From an uncultured Draconibacterium sp. (GTDB lineage: Bacteria > Bacteroidota > Bacteroidia > Bacteroidales > Prolixibacteraceae): a stretch of 64,000 nt of DNA. Where the stretch lies: the NCBI RefSeq assembly GCF_963676815.1, contig NZ_OY781365.1, positions 4,498,501 to 4,562,500 on the forward strand. The letters are read 5' to 3'. Within the stretch, counting starts at the first letter, position 1; each line of letters opens with the position of its first letter. The position numbers were made by a program, and so were the translations under genes. The notes beneath the pieces are model-generated. The model was not told the origin of the DNA, searched no databases, and saw nothing but the letters and a program-made list of their open reading frames with translations. Shown piece after piece: positions 17,571 through 25,673 of this stretch.

Positions 17571-19033
17571 AGCCACTACAAACATTAACATTTACTTTGG
17601 GCGTGATTGCTTTGCTGGCAGGAGTTATGTGGTTGATGCCCGACGATGGTTTCGAGGTGGGGAAAATGACTTTTCATATGCCAACATTTTCGGAAATGCT
17701 TGGTGCTGATGATGTGGAATATGTCGACGTTTCGGAAATTATAGCGCAGCAATTTGAAATTGATTCGCTGGTGGATATTGAAGTGGATACCATTGCCGGC
17801 GATACGGTTGTTGAAGTGATTCACCGCGCAGATTATGATACGCTGGTGCAATCGGTTCGCCGCATTGAAATGACAGATTTGGGTAGAGAAAATCTGTACC
17901 GCTTTTTTAATCATTTGAAAAGTGACTCGCTGGTTCGGATAATGCACTATGGCGACAGCCAGATTGAGGGTGACCGCATTACGGCTTTCCTAAGAAATAA
18001 ATTACAGGTAAAATTTGGCGGAACAGGTGTTGGTTTGCGTCCGGCTTTGCAACCTTACGATTATGTTTTTAGTGCTAATCAAATAAACTCTGACAACTGG
18101 AAACGTTACCCAATCTACGGAAAGGTGGACTCAACGGTTGAGCACAGTCGTTACGGCGTGATGGGAGCTTTTTCGCGTTACGCACCATTGGCCAGCGACA
18201 CGATACCGTTTAAAGATTCGATAATTTACGAGGCTGAAATGAATGTCTCTAAATCAGATATATCCTACAAACGTACGCGCGAATACGAAAATATGCGGCT
18301 GTTTTACGGGCATACAAAACGCCCGGTTGCGGTGCAGTTAATCGCACGCGGCGATACGGTTTTAAGTGATACGCTTGTCGCGGATACCATGTATGCCGTG
18401 CTCGAATGCGAGTTGCCGGATTCAACAAGCAGCGTTACTTTAAAATTTTCGGGATACGATGGTCCGGATGTTTACGGCATTGAGCTGGCTTCGAAAAAAG
18501 GAGTGATCATGGATAACATTGCGCTGCGTGGTAGTTCCGGTACTATTTTCACCAAAGCCGACTATCAGCTGAGTTTAAAAATGTACAACGATCTGAATCC
18601 AAAGTTTTTTATTCTGCAGTTTGGCGGTAACGTAATTCCATACATTAAAGATAAAAAGGCGATTGAACGTTATGGCCGCTGGTTTGGCAGTCAGATACAA
18701 CGAATTAATTCTTTGTGTCCCGATGCAGCTATTTTGGTAATCGGGCCAAGCGATATGTCGACAAAGGTTAAGGACAAATATATTACCTATAAGCATTTAC
18801 CCAATGTGGTTGAGACACTTAAACAAGTGGCACTTGAAAATAACTGCGCGTACTGGGATATGTACGAAGCTATGGGCGGATACAACAGTATGCCTTCCTG
18901 GGTGAATGCGCAACCCGAGCTGGCCCGCCCCGATTATGTGCATTTCTCGGCGCGTGGAGCACGTTTGGTGGCCAATATGTTCTACAATGCATTGATTCTG
19001 GAGTACAATAATTATTTGGAGGAGGAGATGTAA
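17567..19033 (+). CDS. Membrane-anchored SGNH/GDSL hydrolase, copy 1
   Basis: This 488-residue protein has one N-terminal membrane segment (about 7-24) and a periplasmic SGNH domain (about 115-480). Block I is HYGDSQIEGDR with nucleophile S131. Block III is QFGGNVIPY with N355. Block V is DYVHFSARG with D456 and H459. An insertion of about 150 residues between blocks I and III (roughly 190-320) may form a carbohydrate-binding or accessory beta domain. SGNH proteins next to MBOATs usually move or remove acetyl groups on polysaccharides (AlgX/AlgJ, PatB). It overlaps the LysM gene by 4 bases and the second SGNH gene by 1 base, so translational coupling is likely. Confidence 0.88.
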   Translation: MKPLQTLTFTLGVIALLAGVMWLMPDDGFEVGKMTFHMPTFSEMLGADDVEYVDVSEIIAQQFEIDSLVDIEVDTIAGDTVVEVIHRADYDTLVQSVRRIEMTDLGRENLYRFFNHLKSDSLVRIMHYGDSQIEGDRITAFLRNKLQVKFGGTGVGLRPALQPYDYVFSANQINSDNWKRYPIYGKVDSTVEHSRYGVMGAFSRYAPLASDTIPFKDSIIYEAEMNVSKSDISYKRTREYENMRLFYGHTKRPVAVQLIARGDTVLSDTLVADTMYAVLECELPDSTSSVTLKFSGYDGPDVYGIELASKKGVIMDNIALRGSSGTIFTKADYQLSLKMYNDLNPKFFILQFGGNVIPYIKDKKAIERYGRWFGSQIQRINSLCPDAAILVIGPSDMSTKVKDKYITYKHLPNVVETLKQVALENNCAYWDMYEAMGGYNSMPSWVNAQPELARPDYVHFSARGARLVANMFYNALILEYNNYLEEEM

Positions 19034-20550
19034 TGGGGGAGAAAGTTAAGAGTAATGAGTTTCGAGTATCGAGTGACGAGTGTTGTGTAATTTCGAACGC
19101 AGAGAGAAATTTGTTTCATCGAAGCTTCAAGTTACAAGTTGCAAGTTGCAAGAGCGTACTAAGTTTTGTAGCTCAATCTCTATTCAATCTAATTCAATCT
19201 CCATCAATCTTAGTGCAATCGGTAAAGGTTCAAGGCTTGTCTTTGCTACTTCTTAGCTTCGTCATGCTGCTTGGCGCATCTGTTTCAGCGCAGGAAAACA
19301 GCTATTTCTACCACGTTAACCAATACAATTTTGTTCGTTACGACCGGAATGAGATGCATTATCCCGGAGACCGTGAAAAAGCTGAACAATTTTATTCGAA
19401 ACTGGAGCAGCTGGTAACCACCGGCGAAGGGCGTGTTAACATTGTTCAAATTGGAGGGTCACATATACAGGCCGGCTCGTTTTCGGGGCAAATGCGCAAC
19501 CGTTTCCAGCAGCTTAATGGGGAAATGAATGCCGGCTGGGGATTTATGTTCCCGTACCGAATTGCACGCACCAACTCGCCTTTCGGCTATTATATTCGTT
19601 ACAATGGCTATTGGAAAACCTTCCGAAATGTAGAGGGCCGGAAAAGCGGAACGCTGGGAGTGGGAGGGATTTCTGCAACAACATCATCGCCAAAAGCCGA
19701 ACTCACCATTTTGCTGGAAGACGAAAACGAATTGGATTACAGCTTTAACAAACTGAGAGTATATTACGAAAATACAGCAAAGAATTACTCCATAAATATT
19801 GATCAGAATTTGGTGAAAAATAAGGTTGAAGCCGATGGTTACACCGATTTTGAATTGAACGAGTGGGTAGATAGTTTGCAGATAACATTGGAGAAAGATT
19901 ACAATTCGCAGGGCAATTTTACTTTGTTGGGAATGACTACCGAATCGAATCCAAATGGAGTGATGTATCATAGTATTGGAGTAAACGGAGCGCACGTTCC
20001 TGCATTTTTGCGTTGCCAGCTTTTTACGGAACAACTTGCGGATTTAAAACCTGACATGGTAATTCTCGGATTGGGGATTAACGATGCCTATGGACGCCGT
20101 TTTTCGCAAGCTCGCTTCGAAGATCATTACGGACAGCTTATCGATAAAATAAAAGCCGCTGCGCCAAATGCATTGATTGTTTTTACCACCAACAACGATA
20201 GCTACCTGTACCGCCGCTATGTGAATAAAAATGGCGAAAAGGTGAAGGACAGCATGTTTAAAATGGCCAAAAAATACAATGCCGGCGTGTGGGATATGTT
20301 TTCGGTAATGGGCGGACTGAATTCCATTGTGCTTTGGCAAAATAACGGACTGGCACGAAGCGATAAAATTCATTTTACCCGCGAAGGATATTTAATGATT
20401 GCCGACTTGTTTTTTGGAGCATTGATGAAGGATTTTGAGAATTATTTGATTGATAAAAAGGAACTCACCATAAATAATCATTTCAAGGAAGAAGGAAGGA
20501 AAGGAAGTTTGGAAGGACAGATTTCTCAGGCGCTCGCTCCTTCGAAATGA
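19033..20550 (+). CDS. SGNH/GDSL hydrolase, copy 2, with repeat-derived ends
   Basis: The catalytic core (about residues 95-470) has block I QIGGSHIQAG with S143, block III LGLGINDAYG with N350, and block V SDKIHFTREG with D444 and H447. Block I has GGS rather than GDS. The first 60 codons are not protein-like: they come from several short intergenic repeats, and a signal peptide (LSLLLLSFVMLLGASVSAQ) follows only afterwards. A GTG at 19213 would give a normal 445-residue exported protein. The last 20 or so residues also read through a palindromic repeat to a chance stop. The ATG at 19033 overlaps the previous stop (TAATG), so either start may be used. It is part of the LysM-SGNH-SGNH-MBOAT operon. 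Confidence 0.85.
   Translation: MGEKVKSNEFRVSSDECCVISNAERNLFHRSFKLQVASCKSVLSFVAQSLFNLIQSPSILVQSVKVQGLSLLLLSFVMLLGASVSAQENSYFYHVNQYNFVRYDRNEMHYPGDREKAEQFYSKLEQLVTTGEGRVNIVQIGGSHIQAGSFSGQMRNRFQQLNGEMNAGWGFMFPYRIARTNSPFGYYIRYNGYWKTFRNVEGRKSGTLGVGGISATTSSPKAELTILLEDENELDYSFNKLRVYYENTAKNYSINIDQNLVKNKVEADGYTDFELNEWVDSLQITLEKDYNSQGNFTLLGMTTESNPNGVMYHSIGVNGAHVPAFLRCQLFTEQLADLKPDMVILGLGINDAYGRRFSQARFEDHYGQLIDKIKAAAPNALIVFTTNNDSYLYRRYVNKNGEKVKDSMFKMAKKYNAGVWDMFSVMGGLNSIVLWQNNGLARSDKIHFTREGYLMIADLFFGALMKDFENYLIDKKELTINNHFKEEGRKGSLEGQISQALAPSK
19040..19212 (+). repeat. Composite of short repeats read in frame at the 5' end of SGNH copy 2
   Basis: Three repeat types follow each other. CGAGT-type words lie at 19061-19082. 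Half of the dispersed palindrome (GTAATTTCGA to CATCGAAG) lies at about 19086-19123, followed by AAGTTACAAGTTGCAAGTTG at about 19128-19147. Four copies of TCAATCT start at 19173, 19184, 19194 and 19204. All are in the frame of the SGNH gene. This is intergenic material captured in an open frame, not a conserved protein segment. Confidence 0.65.
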
Positions 20551-20551
20551 C
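20512..20551 (+). repeat. Right half of the dispersed palindromic repeat at the 3' end of SGNH copy 2
   Basis: ACAGATTTCTCAGGCG and CTCCTTCGAAATGACA match the right arm of the complete copy at 43121-43196. The SGNH stop codon TGA lies inside the TCGAAATGACA end of the repeat. Confidence 0.65.
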
Positions 20552-20567
20552 ATGAAAATTAAAATAT

Positions 20568-22256
20568 TTGGATTTACTACAACAAATAGAATTAAGAGAA
20601 CTGCTACGGAATATTTTTCTGTACGATAAAACGGCGCCACTGATTTTTACGCGCTTTTTCTTTTGGGCGTTTTTTGCTTTTGTGCTGGCCGGATATTCAT
20701 TGGTTTACAAAAACAAAAACCGAAGTGTGCGTGCCGGATATCTGTTCCTGGTAAGTTTGTTTTTTTATTACAAATCCAGCGGGTTCTTTTTCTTCATTTT
20801 GTTATTCAGTACGCTCACCGACTTTTTCATTGGTAAAGGAATTTACAAATCGAAGAGTGAGTTGATGCGGAAATTGCTGATTGCGGCAAGTGTGGTTATT
20901 AACCTCACGCTGCTGGCCTATTTTAAATATGCTTACTTTTTTATCGACAGTATAAATTTAATGCTGGGCACCGACCTGCATGTGATCAACCATCTGGCTT
21001 TGTGGGCCAACGAAGCTACCGGAACCCACTTCGAGGTGAACCAGATTTTACTGCCGGTGGGTATTTCATTTTTTACTTTCCAAACCATAAGTTATTCGGT
21101 TGATGTGTATCGTGGCGAAACCAAACCCGTAAATAATCTGATCGATTTTGGCTTTTATGTATCGTTTTTCCCGCAGCTGGTTGCCGGACCGATTGTTCGA
21201 GCATCCGGATTTGTAAAGCAGATTTACGAAGATTACCGCCTTTCGAAAGAAGAATTTGGCTGGGCAATCTTTATCATTCTGAAAGGGTTGATCAAAAAAA
21301 TATTTATTGGAGATTACATTGCTGTAAACTTTGTCGATCGTGTTTTTTCCGATCCTGTTACTCACACCGGATTTGAAAATCTGATGGCTTTATTTGGTTA
21401 CTCGTTGCAGGTTTATGTCGATTTTTCGGGATATACCGATATTGCCATTGGTGTGGCATTGTTAATGGGTTACCGTTTACCGCAAAACTTTAATTCGCCC
21501 TACAAGGCAAAAAGTGTTGCCGAGTTCTGGAAACGCTGGCACATGTCGCTTTCGTCATGGTTGAAAGATTATTTGTACATCCCAATTGGCGGAAACCGCG
21601 AAGGTTCAGTGTTTAGTTATATCAGTCTCGGAGTAATTCTGGCGATTGTTGTTCTTCTGGCCGGAAAGCTGATTTTGGTGCCGATATTTGCTGGCCTTGT
21701 CCTGTTATTTGCTTTGCTGGCCCATTTCTTTCCCAACGTTAAACGGCATATCAATACCAATATAAATCTGATGCTTACCATGTTGCTCGGAGGACTCTGG
21801 CACGGGGCATCGTGGCAGTTTATTATTTGGGGAGGACTGAATGGTGTAGGTTTGGTGATCTATAAATTCTGGCGAAAAATTAGCCCGTGGGAGAAACGCA
21901 GCAACTGGATGGTGAATATCTGGAAGATTGCCATAACCTTTTCTTTCATCACCTTTACGCGTGTATTTTTCCGCTCCGAATCGATGGATGTTGTACGCGG
22001 AATGCTGCACCAAATCGGTACCGATCTGAAACTTTCAATGATTCCTGAAGTTTTGGTTGCTTACAAATGGGTATTTCTCATGATGCTGTTTGGGTTTGTT
22101 ACACACTGGCTGAGTTACGATTTGAAAGACCGCGCAAAAAATTGCTTTATCAATTCGCCAATGTGGGTAAAAGCTGCAATCTCAGCTGTTGTAGTTATCA
22201 TCGTTTATCAATCGATATCAGCGGACATGCAGCCGTTTATTTATTTCCAATTCTAG
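20568..22256 (+). CDS. MBOAT O-acyltransferase, AlgI/PatA-like
   Basis: This polytopic membrane protein of 562 residues carries acyl groups, normally acetyl, across the cytoplasmic membrane for O-acylation of a glycan. The MBOAT core is clear: PVGISFFTFQTISYSVDVYR, FVSFFPQLVAGPIVR-like sequence near 205, EFWKRWHMSLSSWLKDYLYI with H325, and GGLWHGASW with the invariant histidine H412. The start is a TTG; a nearby ATG at 20552 is out of frame. It lies 17 bases after SGNH copy 2 and closes the operon. With a LysM protein at the head, peptidoglycan or a wall-associated polysaccharide is the likely acceptor, by inference. It ends 10 bases from a convergent Omp85-type gene. Confidence 0.92.
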   Translation: MDLLQQIELRELLRNIFLYDKTAPLIFTRFFFWAFFAFVLAGYSLVYKNKNRSVRAGYLFLVSLFFYYKSSGFFFFILLFSTLTDFFIGKGIYKSKSELMRKLLIAASVVINLTLLAYFKYAYFFIDSINLMLGTDLHVINHLALWANEATGTHFEVNQILLPVGISFFTFQTISYSVDVYRGETKPVNNLIDFGFYVSFFPQLVAGPIVRASGFVKQIYEDYRLSKEEFGWAIFIILKGLIKKIFIGDYIAVNFVDRVFSDPVTHTGFENLMALFGYSLQVYVDFSGYTDIAIGVALLMGYRLPQNFNSPYKAKSVAEFWKRWHMSLSSWLKDYLYIPIGGNREGSVFSYISLGVILAIVVLLAGKLILVPIFAGLVLLFALLAHFFPNVKRHINTNINLMLTMLLGGLWHGASWQFIIWGGLNGVGLVIYKFWRKISPWEKRSNWMVNIWKIAITFSFITFTRVFFRSESMDVVRGMLHQIGTDLKLSMIPEVLVAYKWVFLMMLFGFVTHWLSYDLKDRAKNCFINSPMWVKAAISAVVVIIVYQSISADMQPFIYFQF

Positions 22257-22266
22257 CTATTCATTT

Positions 22267-24114
22267 CTACTCAAAACGCACCGGTTCAGGTCCCGTCGGT
22301 TCAAATGAGATAAATTGTTGCTTTGATTGTTCATCAAGAGAAAAACCAAAAAAACTGGCATCATCAGGATGAAAAGGATAAAAAGCCAAACGAAGACGGA
22401 AAGTTTCGAAAACAAGGTTCTCGTTGTGTAAACGAATTCCAAGTCCTAAGCCACTGTAATAGTCTTGTTTGAAAATCAGTTCACGGTTTGAGCCGATTAC
22501 ACCAATATCAGCAAAACCAAAAAACGCAATATTAAACTTGTAAAATTGTGTTGGTAGAAAAACAACATGTTCCAATTTTAAATTTAATCGTTGTTTGCCA
22601 ACGGCAATATCGCTGTCAAAACCTCGTATATGATCTCTTTCGCCAAGGGTGAGGTGTTCAATTTCGAACCTGCGTATGCCAAGGGTGTAATTCAATTCGG
22701 CAAAAGTTCTAACTCGTTTTCTGCCGGCCGTAACTAATTTGGAAATAAAATTAACATCCGCATGAATTATTCCTTCTTCAAAACGCCCTTTGTTTAAATA
22801 TCCGCTGGCTCCGGCGCTTGTAAATAAGTAACCGCGTTGGCTCAATAACAAATTGCCGTTTGAGGAGTAAAAGTGAAGGTAATGTCGGTCGCCAAATTCG
22901 TTGGCATCGTAGCCATAAATCAATTCGTTTTTAAAACCTTCGGGAATGTCCTCTGTAATTCCGTAGCTGTAAATTAACTGGTCTTGAATATAACGCCGCT
23001 GCGAAATGGTTAAACCCATCATATAAAGGGTATGATTGGAGAAAAAGTGACTGTTCTCGGGAGCAACCATCGGGTCTTTGAAATAATTCCAGTTATTAAT
23101 ACCCGTTGATACAACCAGCTCGGTAATGTTTTCGTGGTGCGGACTTATGTTAAAACTACGACCACCCCAAAGGTAGTTTACCGAAAGATCGATTGGTTCT
23201 TCAACTTTTACCGGATCATTGTCGGTAATCCGGTCGGAGCGAAACATGCGTGCGGCAAAACCACCATAGCCCCATTTTACATTTTGTGTAATAAAGGGTT
23301 TGTTAAACTCAGTAACAAAGCCCTCGCGCCTGTATGTATTTAAATAACCCAGCCGAACATCAAGAAATCTTCCTGCAATGTTTTTAATATTGTAAAAAGT
23401 TTCAACGCCCAGGTATGGTTCTTTTTCAACGTGCCCCACAAATTTTACCGAAACCTCATGTCCAACACCAAATATGTTACGGTTGTATATTTCCACATCA
23501 CCCGAGTTGGTTCCGTTTACACCTCCTGACACTCCGAAAGAAAAACGATCTTTAGTAAGTACTGTAACATTTACAAATCCGATGTAAGTTGGATCCTGCT
23601 CAACATAAATACGTACATCTTTAATGTAGGGCAAGTTCCTGATAATACGCTCGTTTTCGTACATTAACTCCGGATTCAGAACTTCGCCCGATTTAAAAAG
23701 TAATAGCTTTCTTATTGTTTTTAAATTCGATTTGGTGTGAATCTTATTTGCAGCACGCTCGGCCCAATGTTTTGCTTCTCGGGTTGTATCGGTGCAGGTA
23801 GGTCCAAAAACATCAAGGGCGTTAATGGTAATTTTTGCAATTACTTTGCCTTCGTATTCTTTAAAATAATCAAGTGCCAATGCTTTTTTGTCAACATAGG
23901 GGCGCGGTGGCGAAATTATGGCATCATAAAGCCAGCCGGTAAAACGTCTTCGGTTGGCGCGGTTTTCAAGGCTGTCATAAAAATGTTCTTGTTGAAGGTT
24001 TTTGGGTGGCGAGATTTGTGTGGTATCGGTTTGCGGAATTTGAGCGCTTACTAACCCGCTTGCGAGCAGGAGTAATAACATAAGTATTGTATTTATAAGC
24101 GTCTTCAACTTCAC
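22267..24114 (-). CDS. POTRA/Omp85-family outer-membrane protein
   Basis: This 615-residue outer-membrane protein has a signal peptide (ending LVSAQ), a Pro-rich linker, one or two POTRA-like domains (about 88-175, including IRKLLLFKSGEVLNPELMYE and NLPYIKDVRIYV) and a C-terminal beta barrel (about 195-615). The barrel carries the Omp85 signature as RDHIRGFDSD near residue 485. Omp85 proteins insert or translocate outer-membrane proteins or lipids. This short single-POTRA layout is closer to the patatin-associated or TamA/ShlB-like branch than to BamA, and the cargo is unknown. It is a single gene, convergent with the MBOAT and divergent from the ROK regulator. Confidence 0.8.
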   Translation of the reverse strand: MKLKTLINTILMLLLLLASGLVSAQIPQTDTTQISPPKNLQQEHFYDSLENRANRRRFTGWLYDAIISPPRPYVDKKALALDYFKEYEGKVIAKITINALDVFGPTCTDTTREAKHWAERAANKIHTKSNLKTIRKLLLFKSGEVLNPELMYENERIIRNLPYIKDVRIYVEQDPTYIGFVNVTVLTKDRFSFGVSGGVNGTNSGDVEIYNRNIFGVGHEVSVKFVGHVEKEPYLGVETFYNIKNIAGRFLDVRLGYLNTYRREGFVTEFNKPFITQNVKWGYGGFAARMFRSDRITDNDPVKVEEPIDLSVNYLWGGRSFNISPHHENITELVVSTGINNWNYFKDPMVAPENSHFFSNHTLYMMGLTISQRRYIQDQLIYSYGITEDIPEGFKNELIYGYDANEFGDRHYLHFYSSNGNLLLSQRGYLFTSAGASGYLNKGRFEEGIIHADVNFISKLVTAGRKRVRTFAELNYTLGIRRFEIEHLTLGERDHIRGFDSDIAVGKQRLNLKLEHVVFLPTQFYKFNIAFFGFADIGVIGSNRELIFKQDYYSGLGLGIRLHNENLVFETFRLRLAFYPFHPDDASFFGFSLDEQSKQQFISFEPTGPEPVRFE

Positions 24115-24403
24115 CTTAATCCCTTTCTTTTGTAAAACTATATAAATATGGTTTTTTGAAAGTAAGTATTTTATTATTCAAAGGTTTTAAATTATACTGT
24201 TAATTTACGTTAAACGCGGGTGGTTGGCCTTTTTAATGTAACCCTCTTATTGTAATAAATACTTGAATACTTAATTTATTGGTCGTTTGGTTCAAGAGAT
24301 TTATACAATCAAACCTTACTTATTAAAAAAATTAACAAACATTTGGTTTTGATTTAAAAATTTCTTTAAATTGCATTAAATAATTTAACTATATCCTACT
24401 TAA
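24115..24403. other. AT-rich divergent intergenic region
   Basis: The 289 bases between the Omp85-type gene and the ROK regulator must hold both promoters. It is very AT-rich. TTTGG and TTTAAATTG words lie near 24341-24373, but no -7 element fits the consensus well. No gene, RNA or clear repeat was seen. Confidence 0.4.
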
Positions 24404-25630
24404 ATGATTCTTCTTGAAAATATAAAAGGTCAGAAACTTACAGGTAATGCGTTAAAAAATTATCGTAGGAAGAAGAAAATTCTAAGTCTTTTATATCAGA
24501 ACGAAACACTATCAGCAACATTTATTTCGAAAAAAATTGGAGTTAGCTTACCCACAGCAATTTCGTTGTTAAAAGATTTAGGATCGAGTAGCCTGGTTGA
24601 AGTTCGGGGAAGTGGCGAATCGAAAGGAGGGAGGCGCCCCACTTTATTTGGTTTAAAACGTGATAGCATTTTTGTTATATCCTGCGAACTTGGGCGTTTT
24701 AAAGGCAAAATAGGAGTATATAATTCGCACAACGAACTAATTGCCCCGGTAACCATAGTCGAAACTTCAATTGACGATGATAATCTTGTTGACAAGTTAT
24801 ATGCCGAAGCACGCCATATTTTAACACAGAATAATATTGATTACAACAGTGTATTTGCAGTAGGAATGGCGATGCCAGGATTGGTTGATTCTATTGCAGG
24901 AATAAATTATACAATTAAGAAAAAAGCTTATCAGAATGTTAGTGAACGCATGAGCATGAAGTTCGGGAAAATGGTATACGTAAACAACGATGCCCGGATG
25001 GAAGCTTATGGCGAATTTATTTTTGGAGCTGCCAAAGAACATAAGGATGCAGTTATTATAAACTGGAACTGGGGACTTGGAATTGGACTTATTTTAGGAG
25101 GTAAATTGTACAACGGTGCAACCGGTTTTGCGGGCGAGCTCTCGCACACCAAGTTTGTTGAAGATGGAGACTTATGCATTTGCGGAAAACGTGGTTGTTT
25201 AGAAACAATTGTTTCGGCAAGTGTATTGATTAAACGAGCTAAAGAAGCTATTGCAGCAGGAAAAATTTCGCAGTTAACAAACAGGTTTCAACATAAAATT
25301 GATGAATTACAACCCGAAGATGTTATTGAAGCTGCAAAACTTGGCGACGAACTGGCCATAAAACTTTTGGGTGATATTGGCGAGGCTTTGGGAAAAGCAT
25401 TATCAAATACCATTCAGTTACTAAATCCTGACATAATTGTAATAGGAGGAATTGTATCGCGTGCCAACCAATACATTCTTACTCCTATTCAGCAAGCAAT
25501 TAATCAGCACTGTTTGGAACAAATATCAGGCAATATTGAAATTGTAATTTCCGAAAACTGGGAGCAATCTGGTTTACTTGGGATTACAGCAAAGTTATTT
25601 CAAAAATTATTTAGCGATATGTACATATAA
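24404..25630 (+). CDS. ROK-family transcriptional regulator (NagC/XylR type)
   Basis: This 408-residue cytoplasmic regulator has an N-terminal winged helix (about 20-80: ISKKIGVSLPTAISLLKDLG then the wing) and a ROK sugar-binding domain (about 90-400). The ROK zinc motif CICGKRGCLE has C258, C260 and C265, with the partner histidine in GELSHTKF. The sugar-site sequence VNNDARMEAYGE is present, as is the glycine loop NWNWGLGIGLILGGKLYNG. Such proteins sense a free or phosphorylated sugar, often N-acetylglucosamine or xylose. It lies 43 bases upstream of a SusC gene on the same strand and probably controls that SusCD pair. The effector sugar is unknown. Confidence 0.9.
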   Translation: MILLENIKGQKLTGNALKNYRRKKKILSLLYQNETLSATFISKKIGVSLPTAISLLKDLGSSSLVEVRGSGESKGGRRPTLFGLKRDSIFVISCELGRFKGKIGVYNSHNELIAPVTIVETSIDDDNLVDKLYAEARHILTQNNIDYNSVFAVGMAMPGLVDSIAGINYTIKKKAYQNVSERMSMKFGKMVYVNNDARMEAYGEFIFGAAKEHKDAVIINWNWGLGIGLILGGKLYNGATGFAGELSHTKFVEDGDLCICGKRGCLETIVSASVLIKRAKEAIAAGKISQLTNRFQHKIDELQPEDVIEAAKLGDELAIKLLGDIGEALGKALSNTIQLLNPDIIVIGGIVSRANQYILTPIQQAINQHCLEQISGNIEIVISENWEQSGLLGITAKLFQKLFSDMYI

Positions 25631-25673
25631 TTTAATTATTAATCTATTTCTAGTTCATTTAAATTCAAAATCT

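Noticed and set aside
22290..22320. tRNA-like T-loop word (GGTTCAAAT)
   Set aside because: It lies inside the Omp85 gene and no acceptor stem or anticodon arm can be built around it.
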